Source of the DNA: Grammothele lineata
Taxonomy: Eukaryota > Basidiomycota > Agaricomycetes > Polyporales > Polyporaceae
Length of the DNA: 64,000 bases
Reading direction: 5' to 3'
Assembly (NCBI GenBank): GCA_002150815.3
Contig: NDFF03000026.1
Span: forward strand, 372,001 to 436,000
Part shown: positions 1-12,927 of the stretch, piece by piece
How the letters are laid out: every line of letters begins with the position of its first letter
Numbering within the stretch: position 1 is the stretch's first letter
The notes under the pieces: model-generated
Seen by the model: the letters and a program-made list of their open reading frames with translations, nothing else
Databases searched by the model: none
What the model was told of the DNA's origin: nothing
Program-made: the position numbers and the translations under genes

Positions 1-455
1 TCTCAACCCGTACGTGCCCCTTCCCCTTCCCCTTCTTGTTTATAATTCTCACATATTTCTATCCGCACCAGTGATCACCGGCGTTTTCCTCTTCGCGAGC
101 ACAACCGCGCGTACATCGGACGCTCTGCTGGGCTGGAACTGCGGCTACACATTCACCAGCAACGTCATGTACGGCGTCCTCTACGCCGTCTCACCGGAGC
201 TCTTCCTTACCAAGGACCGTGGGACCGGCAACGCGATCGTCGCGAGCGCGAACCGTGTATTCGGAATCATGGTGCGTGCATCATTGCAAGGGTCAAGCGA
301 TGGAGGCTGACTGGCGCAAACAGGCGCCCATTGTTGCGCTCTATGCGGATCTCTCGACGCCTGTGCCCATCTACGTCTCGGGCGCACTTTTCGTTGTATC
401 GGGATTCATCGCACTGCTGCTGCCGTTCGAGCCACGAGGCAAGGCGTCGATCTGA
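1..455 (+). CDS. MFS transporter (SV2/SVOP-like), 3' end only
   Basis: This is the C-terminal part of a major facilitator superfamily transporter; the rest lies before the window. Exons read as 1-9, 72-271 and 324-455. The introns at 10-71 (GTACGT...CCAG) and 272-323 (GTGCGT...ACAG) keep one frame to a TGA stop. The visible protein has hydrophobic stretches (LITGVFLFAS, SNVMYGVLYAVSPELF) and the segment TKDRGTGNA. It ends with PVPIYVSGALFVVSGFIALLLPFEPRGKAS, which looks like the last transmembrane helix followed by the short EPRGKAS tail usual in fungal SV2-related transporters. It acts in a membrane; the substrate cannot be inferred. It converges on the HET-domain gene, with 62 bp between the two stops. 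Confidence 0.8.
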
Positions 456-517
456 GATTGGGATTGCGCCTGTACTACCATAGCGCTGTAACAAATACAA
501 CCTCGCAGAGGGTGGCT

Positions 518-2644
518 CTACTGTCGCCGCAACAGACGCCCTAGGCGTCCCAACTTGCTCCGCCTTCTGTTGGATGTATCCGAGCTGGTGCTGGACATGT
601 AATCGGTGTCGACGGGCGAGGACGAAGTCGAGGGAGTGGGGATGTCCTCGGATGGCGCCCGGACCACCTCGTCGCGACCCGGATTGGAAGGCGCGGCGGG
701 GCCAGAAAGCCACACCCCGGCCTTGCGCTGCATATCCTTGTACACCTTCCCGCGCAACTCGACGCGAAGTAAGCGCGTGAGCGAGGGCGCGTGCGGGCAC
801 GGCGCGGCGAGGAGCCAGACCTCACGCTTCCCGTTCACGAACGCGCGCCCGCCCTCGGGCCAGCGGTCGACATGGTCGGTCGTGCAGTCGTGCGCGTGCG
901 TCTCTCTCCACTCGTTCCACGTCGTGGTGTCGAACGACCTCGCCCACGCCCAGTGCTGCAGCGCGCCGTCCTTGCCGGGTCGCGCGCGCGTGCAGAGCCC
1001 GAGCCGGACGACGATGCACTCGGACGTGAAGATGTTTTGGAAGGCGACGAGCATCTCGGACTGCGCGTGCGGGTCCTCGTCCTCGAAGATCGTCTCGGGG
1101 AGCATGCCCATGGCCGTCATCGCGTTGAGCTGCCAGCGCGGGATGCGGAAGGGCATCGGCTGGCGGTCGGCGCCGAAGCGCTCGATCAGGTGCGCCGGGT
1201 CGGGACGACCCAGGGTGGGCGGGATGGCGTGGATGTAGACGTCGCGCCAGGTAGCCTTGAAGCGCTTGCCGCGGAAAGAGAGGCGATAGAGGTCTTCACC
1301 CAGGAGCGCCACACGGCAGTTCGAGTAACGGCGGGACGTCGGGTTGCTGAACGGCCACGCGACGTAGTACGTCTTCCGCGAGGGGACCTGCAGCTCGTCT
1401 TCGGGTGCAGGGTGGAGGAGTAGGCCGAGGTGCTCGTCGGCAGTTTGCGCGAGGAGGACGGCGACGGTGATGTTGCCCACTTGTGCGATGGGGAAGCGAC
1501 ACTTTACGATGTCGCGGCTGATGAACTCGACTGACGGCAGGTCGAGCTCTCCGAAAGGGCCTGTCTCCCGCTGGCTCTTGTCGTTAACAGTTCGCGCGGT
1601 CTACTCGGTACGCGAGAATTAGCAGACTACTACGTGCGTCACAGAGGGCAGCAAAGCAAGTACCTGAGCTGTCCACTGATTTGGGAGATAGGGCTGGAGG
1701 ACATCCGAAGGGCCTAGCGTGGGGGTGTAGTACGAATCCGCTCGATGAATGAAGTCGCGAGGCGAGGAGGCAAAAAGGAAGCGGGCAATGTCACGGGTCT
1801 CGTGGAAGCCGGAGTGAATGTCGGATAACTCCTCTTCCGGGAACCGCGCAATCCTGTCGTCGTGCAAGTTGCCCCAGAAGAAGAGCGTGGTGTCGACATA
1901 CGGTTCCCTCGTCGCGAGCTCCCGTTGCAGACGCTGGAACGCCTGCTGTCCCTCGCCGTACATCGTCGGCATATTCACGTTGAAGAGCCCGAGAAGACAG
2001 TACGCCTCGTCTTCAATCCGTGTCGTCTTACGCTTCGCCGCCCATCTCATCCGCTCCCGGATTGAGGACGAGAAGAAGCTCTTCTCTCGTGTGAGATACG
2101 ACTTGCCAATCCTCGTGCACTGCCAGAGAGTGTCACTGAGGTCGTGCTTCGTCCCGATAGGCTCCCACTCTTTGGAGAGAAAAACGACTAACGCCGGCGC
2201 AAGCAGTTCTTGTAGCGTCCATCCGCGCGTGTGCCACCTCGCTCGCCGGAACTCCGAGTCCTCGGCCTCGGGATCGTCGCCCGCGTGGACGTCTTCCAAG
2301 TACGCATAGCACACCTCGGCGGTGACGTACCAGTTGAACATCGAGTTGATGGCCTCCGAGAGCTCCGTGCTACTCTCCTTGTTGATGCAGCACGTATCGA
2401 TCCACGCGTACTTGTACCCGTCTCGCTCAGCCATGACGCAACAGTTCCGGATCTTCGGGGTGACGTGGTCGCGCGGGTTCTTGCGTTTTGACTTGCATCT
2501 GGCCACAATTCCTTGGAGTTCTTGGAACGTCTGTTCATCCCCGCGCTGGCTCCAAGTGTGGGAGAGGATGGCGTACCCCTCTGGTACGGAATTCGCGTCG
2601 GAGAAGAAATGGAGCTCAGCACGATCGGTGCTTAGTAGCCACAT
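518..2644 (-). CDS. HET-domain (heterokaryon incompatibility) protein
   Basis: Two exons, 1664-2644 and 518-1600, are joined across a 63-nt intron (donor GTACTTGC, branch-like GCTAAT, acceptor TAG) and give 687 aa. The start chosen is the ATG of MWLLSTDRAELHFF, the usual beginning of basidiomycete HET proteins; a TTTCAG just upstream could be the acceptor of a 5' UTR intron. HET-domain signatures are YAILSHTW (about residues 24-31), YAWIDTCCINK and RGWTLQELLAP in the first 160 residues, then EDEAYCLLGLFNVNMPTMYGEG. The C-terminal half (GPFGELDLPSVEFISRDIVKC onward) is typical of this family in mushrooms but has no known function. The last 70 residues are Ser/Thr-rich and end in a basic tail. 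HET proteins mediate non-self recognition and cell death in ascomycetes; the role in basidiomycetes is mostly untested. Confidence 0.88.
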
Positions 2645-3248
2645 GATGATTGTCTGAAACATCCGTTAGTACACCGTGTTCAGCTACAGAACGACAAGAG
2701 AGAGTGCTCGCCAGAAGGACAAGCCAGGACGGACGGATGGGTGGAGGACGTAGTAGCAACAGACAATAAGTTGGCACCGAGAACTTGAAGTACTCACAGA
2801 TCATTTGCAAATGGCAATGCGTGGTAGGTCTCCTGACGGCGTATACAGTTATCTAGAGGGTTATGCGCGGGATGTCCGACGTTGAACACGTGCCGAGTTG
2901 TGGGAAATTTGAAATTCCAACGGAGATTATCCTTCGACCCGAACCTCGTCTCTTCACGACCAGAGCAGTTCTACAGCTAACAGCAAGAATTCAAAACCAA
3001 GACTGGAACAGAAAATGAAGCGCTGTTACGCTATGTAAGTACACGACAATGCATTGCAACCACGGCTACAAATGTTGAAACGAAACCGACGGAGACAGCT
3101 GCCTCAACCTCATGACAGGTCCCGGAGCCAAGCCATGGCGTCAGACCCAGTAACGCGGGCATGATTGCAGATGACAGGATATCGCGACAAGATATCGAGG
3201 GCCTCTTTGCAAAACTGAACGTATGTCGCCTGGTGAGCACGGTCACTG
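2645..3248. other. Intergenic region upstream of the HET gene
   Basis: This stretch lies between the 3' end of the Mus7 gene and the HET gene start, both on the minus strand. It should hold the HET promoter and 5' leader. A CACGTG E-box core lies at 2887-2892. No clear TATA box or further coding exon was seen. Confidence 0.5.
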
Positions 3249-6200
3249 TCAAGTGTCTGCATTCAACTCGTAAGCTGAAATGAGAACACGGTATAAGACA
3301 AGATCACGCACGCCGCAGATGTCTCTCATAGTAGCGAGGAAGGCGAGAAGTGAGGTGAGATGACCTTGATTGGAGGCGATGAACGCTCTCGGAGAAGCGC
3401 TTTGCGCCTCCTCTTCCAGGTCAGCTGCTAAGCAGGCGAATATCGCTATACACGTCGAAATCCACTGGTTAGCTAGGAATGGCGAGGGTTGAATGATGAG
3501 GCACATACATTCGAGAATTCTCAGGCGCTTCTCCTTGAATTCATGTTTCGTGAGGTGGTAGTCTCCATCCTCCTCGATTGGCCCCAGAACATGAACGAGC
3601 CTGCGGAAGAGGGGGTGGCAGAGCTTATCGATCGAGAAGAGCAACGAAGCGTATTGATTCTCGATCGTAATCGTCGCGGTTGCCAGTGCCCGGAAGAGGA
3701 CCTCCACGAAGCGATCGATATATGTCTTTAGAACGGTCAGTCATGTCCAATTGTGATTCATCATCCCGGTCGTTCGGACGTACCACGTATGCCGGCGGGT
3801 CGAGTTCGAGGACTTTATACATAAAGCGCAGGCCGACGCGTCGCTGCCACTCAGCATTGATGATCTTCTCCCAGGATTGAGGCCCGTATCGGAAGTAGTA
3901 GTCCCAGTCCTTGAAGGGAATACGTGGATGAGCCAATGCCCTTGTAACGTTTTATTCGATTACACATACCCGCTTGCGATTCTGCACCATTACGCTCGCG
4001 CAGCCGACCCAGCAATCGACCCACCCATCTGCATCTTGAAAGGATAGCGTTGTACGCTGTGACTCAGCAACCTCGCTAAAGTGGCTGCACACGAGCGTAT
4101 AGACGGGGGAAATGATGTCGGTGTTAATGATCTGCATAGAGTGAGCAATGAGCATTTTTCATTTCAGCAGAAGGACTATGAGAGCGCACCTCGCACACTT
4201 TCGCATCTATCCGCTGGGCCTCCTGCTGTTCAGGGAGAATGGCACCTCCTAGGGCGACCTCTAGCTCCGGGTCCAGCGGATCAATCTCGTCGATCCAATA
4301 GTCCTGGCTATCGTCATTTTCCATGAGGGACTGGCGTGTTGGCCTCCGTGGCCGAGGGATCATGGTGGCTCGTGCGTCTAGGAACGCTTGAACGAGCCTA
4401 CGGATTTCATCACGGATAGAAGGCACGGACTTCCAGAACTGGGACCGAAACACACGCTTCACCCAAGCTAGGGATAAAGATTGATATCACAATGACAGAC
4501 CGATAAACAGGTAATGGTCACTCACCTCCCTCAATCAAGGCAGGATCAGGGTACTTCTTCGCATCGCCCCCGGGGTCCATGGTGGGAGTAAGGAAAACAT
4601 TCCGCACGCTACCCAGCAGAAGCTGAATCCCCGTCGTAGCGCTGCTTCTCATAATCGCTCCTAGGGGCATTTGCTGTACATTGTTGGTTGCATTACACTC
4701 GTCAACGAGCACGTTTGTCATCTCGTTCAACCACTCGAGGATACCTGACAGAGGAAGTCCCATGTGACGGATGAGGATGGCAAGGTGCATGGCGCCGCGG
4801 AAGCACGCGCGCCTCGTCTCGTCGTCGGCCTCTTTGAAGTTCACGTATCTACGTGCCGTCTGCAAGCGCTGTTCGACGCTAGATGGACCGAGGTAGACTG
4901 CAACCGCAATTGCACTGAATCGGTTGTACAGCTTGGACAGCTCGCGACTAGTGGGCGGATGGGCTTTCGAGAAGTCAACGGGACTGACAGGGACAATGAA
5001 TGACAGGATCTTCCTGAGCATGGGAGGCATGGTCGTAGATAATGCTGAGGTGGATGCGTCCTTCTGGTGATCGTCGGCTGCTCTGACAACCAGCTTGAGA
5101 AAGAGGATGAAGGCGGTGTCACTATCTTTCTTCTCCCGGAGGAGCAAGAGGTTGTTGCGACGAAGGAAGCTTGGGAAGTCGCTTGGCTCGCCTATTAGGT
5201 TTAAGAAGTTTCTGGCCTTGAAAATCTCGACGAGCTGGTTAAGTACCAGAAGAGCGCTTGGGGCTGCGAAAGACCAGGACCACTCATGGCTCAACCACAA
5301 GCACCGGGAAACGAGGAGGCGAATATACTTGTGGCGTGCACTTTGTTGACGTTCGTTCAGGAGAGTTTCGCTTTTCTCCGAAAGGGGAGCATGTTTGAGA
5401 ATGGAATTCACGACTTGCCAACCAGGAGGAGCACGAGGAACGATGGACGTCGTGCCATGAATGGAAAATTGGGATAGAGCACATAAAGAGAACAAGCTCT
5501 CCCACGCCTTTTCCTGTAGCTTGTTAGAAATTACGTGCGATTGACTGTGCGTAGGGGAAACAAGAGTGTCGGAGGATTGTTGGTATATTGTCCAGAATGT
5601 CTCGTTCGGCGGGATGTACGATGCCTGGAATTCCGCGTCGTTCATGAGATTGATGATACAGACCCAAAGCTCCGCAGTCAGCTGCTCTTCTGATGGGATT
5701 GCCAGTCGCTCTTGTGTCATATTGAAGGCTTTCGCAACTGAACAGTAGGGGAAGTCCTGTAGCGCCGACATAAGAGACTTCGCAGCCGTAGCGATTGCAG
5801 ATTGATCGAATTCTTCTGAGCGTCGTCGGCGTTCTCGCGCAAGGCGACTCGAAGCTTCCAACAAGAACCATCGAACCTGAGGAACCAGCGGGTTTGGGGT
5901 CTCATCCTCCGGCAGAAGCTCGAGGGGGGACTCCACGATACTACGGATCCGATCAAGGAACAATTCCACCTCCGACATCAGCGTTGCATATTCGCCAACT
6001 TCCGACTTGAGGAGGATCGAGAAGTGTTGAGAAAGCGAGTGGAGGAATGTTTGCCAATCCCGACATGACTCGTAGCTGGCGGGAGTAGACACACCAAGGA
6101 TGAGGTTACGTAGACGATCCGAGATGGTTTCAAGACAAGTGCCGAGGTCTGGAAGCGTCATTTCGGAATGAAGATGGCAGTCGAACATGAAACACGAAGA

Positions 6201-9200
6201 TGGAAGGGGGATATCACGAGTGTCTGGAAGGATATTCAGCAGCTCATGCAACCATCCACGCCCCAAGTAGCTGGCACCAGGGAAGGCTATACCGGCCGGC
6301 AGTAAGTGGACGTCCAGGTGGACCGTGAACTTGTGTGTACGCTCCCATGACTGATCGTCTTGCGAGAGCTGTCGATGGGCGTCACCATCCCGAACCACGA
6401 AACCGTCCGACTCGTATTCGTCCTGGTCGACCCAACAATCTTCTAAGGTTGTAGGTCGGCCAGTGCCTTGCGGTCTCAGGCGGGAGCTTGGTTTCACTCG
6501 AGACGTGTTGTGTGCTCGTCGAACCGCGGCCTGACCTCGTTCGGTCTCCACCTCTAGGTCAATGGTAATTGGTGCTGCGTTTGTCCAACCAGAACCAACA
6601 TGCGATGCCCCAGACGGGAATGTGTACAAGCCGACGGTCTTTAGCTTCTGCTTCTTAGCAGCTTTTTGCTTCTTCGCCTGAGCAGGCTCGTCGCCTGTGA
6701 ACTGAATCTCGTGGGAGGGCGGAGAGGCACGATGGTCTGAACGGAACCATCCCCGTCAGCGGCTGAATTACAGACGTTTTGAAACCACATACCGGCGTAA
6801 TCAACGTCCTCGTCAAGCTCAGAAGTGGAAACTGAATTGAAGTTCAGCAATGTCTGACGCCCAGCACCGTACCGCTTGGCCCCCGAAGTAGTGACGCGCA
6901 GCGTTCCACGGTTCTTCTTTCCATCTCCCCCACCGCCGGCGCCTCCACCACCTGTACTTCTCGCATGACCACCAGAACTACCCGCAGCCTGAGTGCGCTC
7001 AGCTACGCCACCAGGGGTATAGCCTCTTCGCCTTGTCCTGCGTTTGTGCCGAGAACTGGAAATGTTCGTGCGCGAGAGCATTCGGTCAATGAGGTCGCCT
7101 TCCCTCGCTTCACCATCATAGCTATTTCGCCTACGCCTTCGCCTGCGCACGTTTTCTCCGTGAGCGCTGTGAGACGAAGTGTTGCCGTCTTCATTCTCAG
7201 ACAGTGAAGACAAGCTTGTCTTTGAACGATATTTCGGGCGAGGTTGGTGCCCTATAGGCTCAATCATCTCAGGAAGAGACTCGTCCTCCGATGATGATAA
7301 AACCAGCTCGGGAAACTGCGGACCAGGCGAGGGGCGGCGATCTGATTGTTGCTGAGACGCGTCCGGCATGTCAACATCCGAGTCTTCCGAGTCACCAACG
7401 ATCGGCACACTGTACGATGACGCTGTCCTTCGCATGCGCTTGCGCGACTCGCCGGGACGCAACGGACCCTCGGCCACTTCGCCTTCCACATTTTCGCGTT
7501 CGTTGAACGCAGCTGTGCGGGCAGCGGCTCGTTTCTTCTCCACTTCCTCCAACCGTATGGCCATAGAGCGTGGCATCATACGGCTCAAGGCCTTCGCATA
7601 GCGCTTGGCCTTGACCTGGTCGGCAGCTCTGCCAGAGCTTGACTGACTAGAGCCTGCATCGCTGTCTTCGTCTTCGCCGGGCTCGGAGCTGAGCTCGATA
7701 GTGTCGTTGGCATCGGAAGAGGTCGGGGGAGGGCCGCCGGGAGAACCCTGAGTGGGCACTGGGCTGAGGGAAACACGGAAAACGTTCTCTTCTTCAGCGC
7801 GATAGTCCTGATATGCGCTGAGATCGTTCATCCAGTCTAAAAAGGCATCCTCTGCATCTGGTGGGCGATGCGGTTGAGAAGGAGCAGAATTGATGCTGAA
7901 GCTTCGACGTTGGTCAGAATGCCGTCTTGTCGGAGACATGATACGAGTCCTAGAGGCAGATCCCTGTGAGGATAATATCAATGAGCGAAGCCCAGATATT
8001 TGTGGCATCAATACGTACTTCTGGATATGCTTGCATATCTTTCCTGCTGAGAGGGAAAGGTTTGGGTTTCTTCTGCCGTCGCTCCTTCTCTTTACGTGGC
8101 TTCTTCTGAGTGGCCAACTTGAGCAAAGAGACGTCGTCATCGTCTTCACTGCTACTCAACGGCTCTAATAGCGCTTCTGGGAGCCATCCTGAATTCGCAG
8201 CACCATCTTCGCCCGTAGAGTCATTGGTGGCCTTGTGTCTCCCCTTCCTGTGCCTCTGCGACTGTGACTCCTCCGCATCCTCGTCGTCCTCAACGCGATA
8301 ATTATCCTCCGCGTCAGAGGACCCATCTTGAGCACCTGGGCTAGCAGACAGATGCCTACGGGGAGCGCGGGGACTGGGCATCTTTACAATGGCGTCCGGG
8401 TTCGACCGCATCTGTAACTTGTACATGCGTTTGTCATACTCGTAAGGATGCTTCTGCCTCGCCTTACGCTCTCTTAAAGCGTACCGTGTCGGCCCGGCAG
8501 CCTCCTCTTCGGCTATTGCTTGTAGTACTTCCGCAGGAATGGCGGGTGACTGCTGACGGGACAAGCTCGGAAGGGACGGTGAACCGAGGGGGATAGGAGA
8601 ACTACGGGACACATCATGCTTGGACGAAGAAAATGATGCAGGAAGGGAAGATATCGGAGAAGATATGTTGGCACTTGACAGCGAGATAGGGCCTCGGTCG
8701 CGGATGGGAGTGAAGAGCTGGAGAGGATCCGGGGAGGACAAGGGTGACCTGGTACTCGCCTGGCTTTGCGAATGCCGCCGTTCTGAGCTCCGCGGGCTTC
8801 CAAACAACATCTGCGCCGGGCTCACAAAATGGTCATCTGGCTCCAGAAGCTGATCCCTGGAACTTGGAGATGGAGTTTGATCCACATTTCCCAGAGGCGA
8901 CCGAGAGGGGGACGGTATGACAAACGAAGGGGATGACTTCGCAGAAGAAGGTGAGGATGTGCGAGCTGTGTCGCGTGCCGGAGATGGAAATGGCGTGGAA
9001 ATGGCTTCAGGGAGATTTGTGCGTGACTGCAGCGGACTGGTAGGGGATCCAGGAACGTGGTCAGAAACACTGTTAAGCTAAGTATACGTCAGCAGACGTG
9101 GCAAGCAACTAAGTAGCGCTCCGTACCCTTCTGCGCTTCGTCGGAGGTTCATTACGAGGTTGTGGATTTAGCAATGAACGCAAGGCGGCGCGTCTCTGCT

Positions 9201-9333
9201 CCTGCATTCGCGCGACTAGTGGCCAGTAATCGGGCTGCATTGCAGCAAGCTCCTCCATATCGGCCGGGTCTGAAGTGGAGATGGAGTCTTGAGAAGAATT
9301 GCGGTTCGCCCATGATGCTCCGTCAGTATCCAT
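3249..9333 (-). CDS. mus7: Mus7/Mms22-family replication-fork repair protein
   Basis: Eight exons (9127-9333, 8019-9077, 6793-7963, 4526-6736, 4190-4467, 3970-4131, 3784-3909, 3249-3725) splice in frame to about 1896 aa, close to S. pombe Mus7. Family members act with the Rtt101/Mms1-type ubiquitin ligase at stalled or damaged forks. The N-terminal half is disordered, with long Ser/Pro and acidic stretches and an RRRRRRNSYDG run. It contains the conserved segment YALRERKARQKHPYEYDK near residue 260, with DAIVKMPSP close by. Exon 4 carries the large helical region, including LPAGIAFPGASYLGRGWLHELL. The C-terminus includes QDYWIDEIDPLDPELE and WDYYFRYGPQSWEKIINAEW. Start choice is open: ATG 9333 (MDTDGASW) or 9402. 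An optional 63-nt in-frame intron inside the last exon (GTATGTGCC...TATAG) cannot be excluded. Confidence 0.88.
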
Positions 9334-10110
9334 GACCGCCAAGGGATAACTGGGAGGGACCAGAGACGATTGTGGCTGGAAGCGGTGGTATGATGACAAC
9401 ATTCCCACGAGTACTTGTCGCGTACAGAGGATGTGACCCATATCACGTGCACCCGTCACGCCCGCGTTTTAGGTAACTTCGAACGCTGGAGCGCCTGGCA
9501 CAGCGCGCGCTCTTTCAAAGGACTCAGCCATCTCGTTCACTCCATCATCAAGAAGTTCGCGGCGTTCGCAAGTCAATGACTACGCTCTTCAGGGTTCCGT
9601 CCTACCACTCCATGGGCCGTTAGATCTACCGCACACGACTTTTATTATGCTCATGCTGTACGAATTCTCCTCTTTGATCGTCTCAAAGACCCTGTAGTAT
9701 CCAAGAACCGCGGGGTTCTTTCTCGACTTGGCTTGCTTCGGTATTTAGTTCCGCTTGCCCACCCTTCTGGCTGCCGAGGCTGGGTGCGTCCCTCGATGTC
9801 AAACTTCTCACTTCTGATTTCAGATAATTCCACCCCGTCGGCCTTGTTGAAGTCATTGAGCGCAACCATCTAGCACACGATTTCCGGCGTCTGACTTAGT
9901 GACGGCACATACTGGTCATTCGACTGCGCCCCTGCCCGGTCTTTCCGGACATTTGAATGGAGCATGTGAGCTGCCAACTTCTTGAATGACTCCTTGGCCT
10001 ACGCAAGCGGCGCCTTGGGCGAGTTCAAAAGACCGCTTGCCTGTCCTTCGACCTCGCGTCTCTGGTAGCTCCTCTTGAGCTCCTCCCTCTGCGCAACTAT
10101 TGCAGCAAAC
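9334..10110. promoter_or_regulatory. Divergent promoter region, Mus7 and TAP-hydrolase genes
   Basis: This 777-bp stretch separates the start of the Mus7 gene (minus) from the start of the hydrolase gene (plus). A CACGTG E-box core sits at 9444-9449, near the Mus7 side. Short open frames here are unsupported. No strong TATA box was found. Confidence 0.4.
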
Positions 10111-12469
10111 ATGCTTGGCCCGAGTTCAGGTGTCTTGGTTGCTCTGGTCGTTTGGCTCACTATATCCTCGTCTTGTCTCACCATACAAGGTCGGTTGCTA
10201 CAACTCCCATTGATTCCTGGGTACTCGACCTCGGGGACCTCGGGAGATGCCGCGACGACTGTCCGTGATGACGCAACGTCTAACTTCAACCCAACCGGTC
10301 TCGGTACCATCGTATGGACAAAATGCACTGTACCGAACAGTCTCTCCGATGCGGAATGCGGTTATGCGATGTAAGCGTTTGTACTATCTCACAAGAATCA
10401 CACCTCTAAGCCCCGCTGTGTATCAGAGTTCCCTTAGACTACCATAACCCTAGTGCAAGGGTCGTGCAAGTCGCGCTAGGGCGAACGAAGGCTTTGGGAC
10501 ACAAGAAGGGAACTGTTTGGCTCAACCCAGGAGGGCCGGGGGCATCAGGTCTATGGCTTGCAGTAGATAGCAATGTAGGACCGCGTATCCGTAGCATGGT
10601 ACGTCCAGCTGCTATGCACATCGCAGATCACCTCTCAATGCTGTGCCATGTAGGTTGGCGATGACTACGATATTGTCGCGTTCGATCCCCGTGGGATCGG
10701 CCAGACGACGTGAGTTCTCTTGTGTGGTCGCTCTCGATGTGGACAGTACTGAATGCGGGTCGTGCTTCTACAGGCCATCTATGAGTTGCTTCTCAAGCCC
10801 ACAAGACGCCATACATTTCTCAACCAACACTGCTCTTGATCGTGGCTACGATGTTGGCTCGAATCTCACTGACCCTTCAAACCGCGACCGGCTCATCACG
10901 ACACAGAAGGAGATCCATGCTCTCTACAGTACCGCGCAAGACATTTGTATCCGCAACATGGAAGATATTCCACAATACATGGGTACTGCAGACGTCGTGA
11001 GAGACATAGACTATATGACTACCCTTCTCGATGGGGAAGACGCATTGATGTAGGCTAAGCCATTTTTATCCATTCGGAGTGTGTTCAAGTTGACGCGTTC
11101 GATACTTCAGAAACTTCTGGGGATTCTCGTACGGAAGCATTATGGGACAATACATTGCAGCCATGTATGGTCATGAGTTTTCTTCAGTTCGTGCCGTTTG
11201 ACTGAGGGCGATACGACGCAGGTTTCCTGATCGGGTCGGGAGACTCATCATAGACGGGAACGCGGACGCATTAAATTGGGTCGGTAAGTGTTATTCCAGT
11301 CTCTCTAAAACGGCTGATGTTGAATCGGCTGTCTTCAGACGCTCGCACACATACATGGACCACCAACTGGTTGGCAGATAGCGACAAGACTTACGAGCAA
11401 TTCTGCGATTTCTGCGCAAAGGTAGAAGAATCGCAACAACTACATTTCGATTCGCTGAATGGACTCCTAACCTCTGCTTCATGCTCGCAGGCGGGACCTG
11501 AGAAGTGTGCTCTCGCGAAAGAGAATGATACAGGTAGCGACGTCATGAACCACATCGAGAGTTTCATCGAGGGACTCTACGATAAACCTCTCCCTGGTCC
11601 AAACTCAACGGTGCCTGGTATCCTCACCAGTGGCCGCGCTCGCCGTATGTTCACCCCGCGTTCACTCTCCTAGTTTCCCAAGCTGACCTCAACAACGTCC
11701 AAAGTCTACCTATACTACGCGATCTCGTACACAATGCGCTGGCCCACCTTCGCCTCCGACCTCGCCACCGCCATTGCCGGCGACCCGGGCACCCTCCTCT
11801 CCTTCCTCGCGACGCAAGTCTCCGGCGCGAACCACGACTTCCAGGCCAACGCCGTTCTCTGCGCGGACAACCGCGCGCGCCTCGCGCACAACAGGACGCT
11901 CCCCGCGCCCGCAGACGTCGTCGATGGGGCGCTCGCTGCAGCGCGGGACGTCTCCCGTTTCGCGTTCGCGCAGCTCGGCTGGGGCCCGTTCGGGTGGCAG
12001 GCATGTGAGACGTGGCCGTGGGTGCCGCCGCAGCCGTTCTATGGCCCGTTCAACGTGACGACGAGGACCCCGATTCTGGTCATTGGGAACACAGTGGGTC
12101 ACCTTCACTTCTGGAGATTAGGGTACTTACTCGAACGATCTGCGCAGGCTGATCCTCAAACGCCACTCGCGAATGCACGTGCCGTGCACGCTCGCATGGC
12201 TAACTCCTCTGCGCTGTTGATCGTTGACAGCCCTGGGGTGAGTATACTGCTGCTCCATCATAAGCGAGAAATTGTACTTATCCATGCTTATCATTCATTC
12301 TATGTAGCACTGTTCGCCGTTTGTCCCATCGCGCTGCGCGGGCGACGCGATCCGTGCCTACTTCGCGGATGGCACGCTCCCTGAGTCCGGCACTGTGTGC
12401 GGCACGGACATCGATCCGTTCCAATACGACGCTACAGATATCTTCAACCTTGTCGGGTCTACAGGGTAA
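10111..12469 (+). CDS. Secreted alpha/beta hydrolase, TAP-like peptidase family
   Basis: Ten exons (10111-10370, 10427-10598, 10654-10709, 10774-11049, 11111-11164, 11222-11283, 11339-11644, 11705-12093, 12148-12237, 12308-12469) give 608 aa. ATG 10111 is the first ATG in frame. It is followed by a hydrophobic stretch (VLVALVVWLTIS) that fits a signal peptide or membrane anchor. The oxyanion-loop motif NPGGPGASG, the nucleophile elbow GFSYG (Ser about 261), the acid in GNTADPQTP (Asp about 527) and the base in DSPGHCS (His about 556) are all present, so the triad is complete. DDYDIVAFDPRGIG is the usual strand before the cap. TAP-like hydrolases release short peptides from N-termini or hydrolyse related amides or esters; the substrate is unknown. 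It probably acts outside the cell or in the secretory route. Confidence 0.9.
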
Positions 12470-12927
12470 CCTGATGGGGAACTGTACGGGAACGACGCTC
12501 AATCCGTTCTAGCCCCGTGAGGAGCCGAATATAGATGCAGGTCGCTCTCTGCAATTGCGAATATGGAAGCTGGTGTATGCGACGCGCATAGACTTGTTGG
12601 GCGGTTTAGGTCGTAGCGAGCTAGCGCTAGAAAGCGTGGTGTATTGTACGTTATATACGACGTGACGTGCGTAATAAGTTACCGACTAATGCCAGAGATG
12701 TGCCGGAGAGACTGTAACATGAGCGACGTCGAAAGCGCGGGGAACGCAAGACATAAAAGGGAGAGGAGGGGCGGAGACCATGACGAAAACTACCGAAGCG
12801 CGCATGCGCGCCATAAACCCGAAGCCTAGGCGTACGGTATCCCAGTTAGCACACACGGTAGGAGTGCTAGTACGCCGAAAGGTCGTCATCGAAGTCGTGA
12901 AGAAATAAGCAGTCGTCGATGTCATGA
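12470..12927. other. Convergent 3' intergenic region
   Basis: These 458 bp lie between the stops of the hydrolase gene (plus) and the AVL9 gene (minus). They should hold both 3' UTRs and polyadenylation signals. No coding exon is supported. Confidence 0.4.

Noticed and set aside
518..1480. Separate 320-aa gene
   Set aside because: It starts at GTG and continues upstream in frame to a clean acceptor; it is the second exon of the HET gene.
7950..8885. Separate gene on the minus strand
   Set aside because: It is one exon of the Mus7 gene; exon junctions on both sides keep frame.
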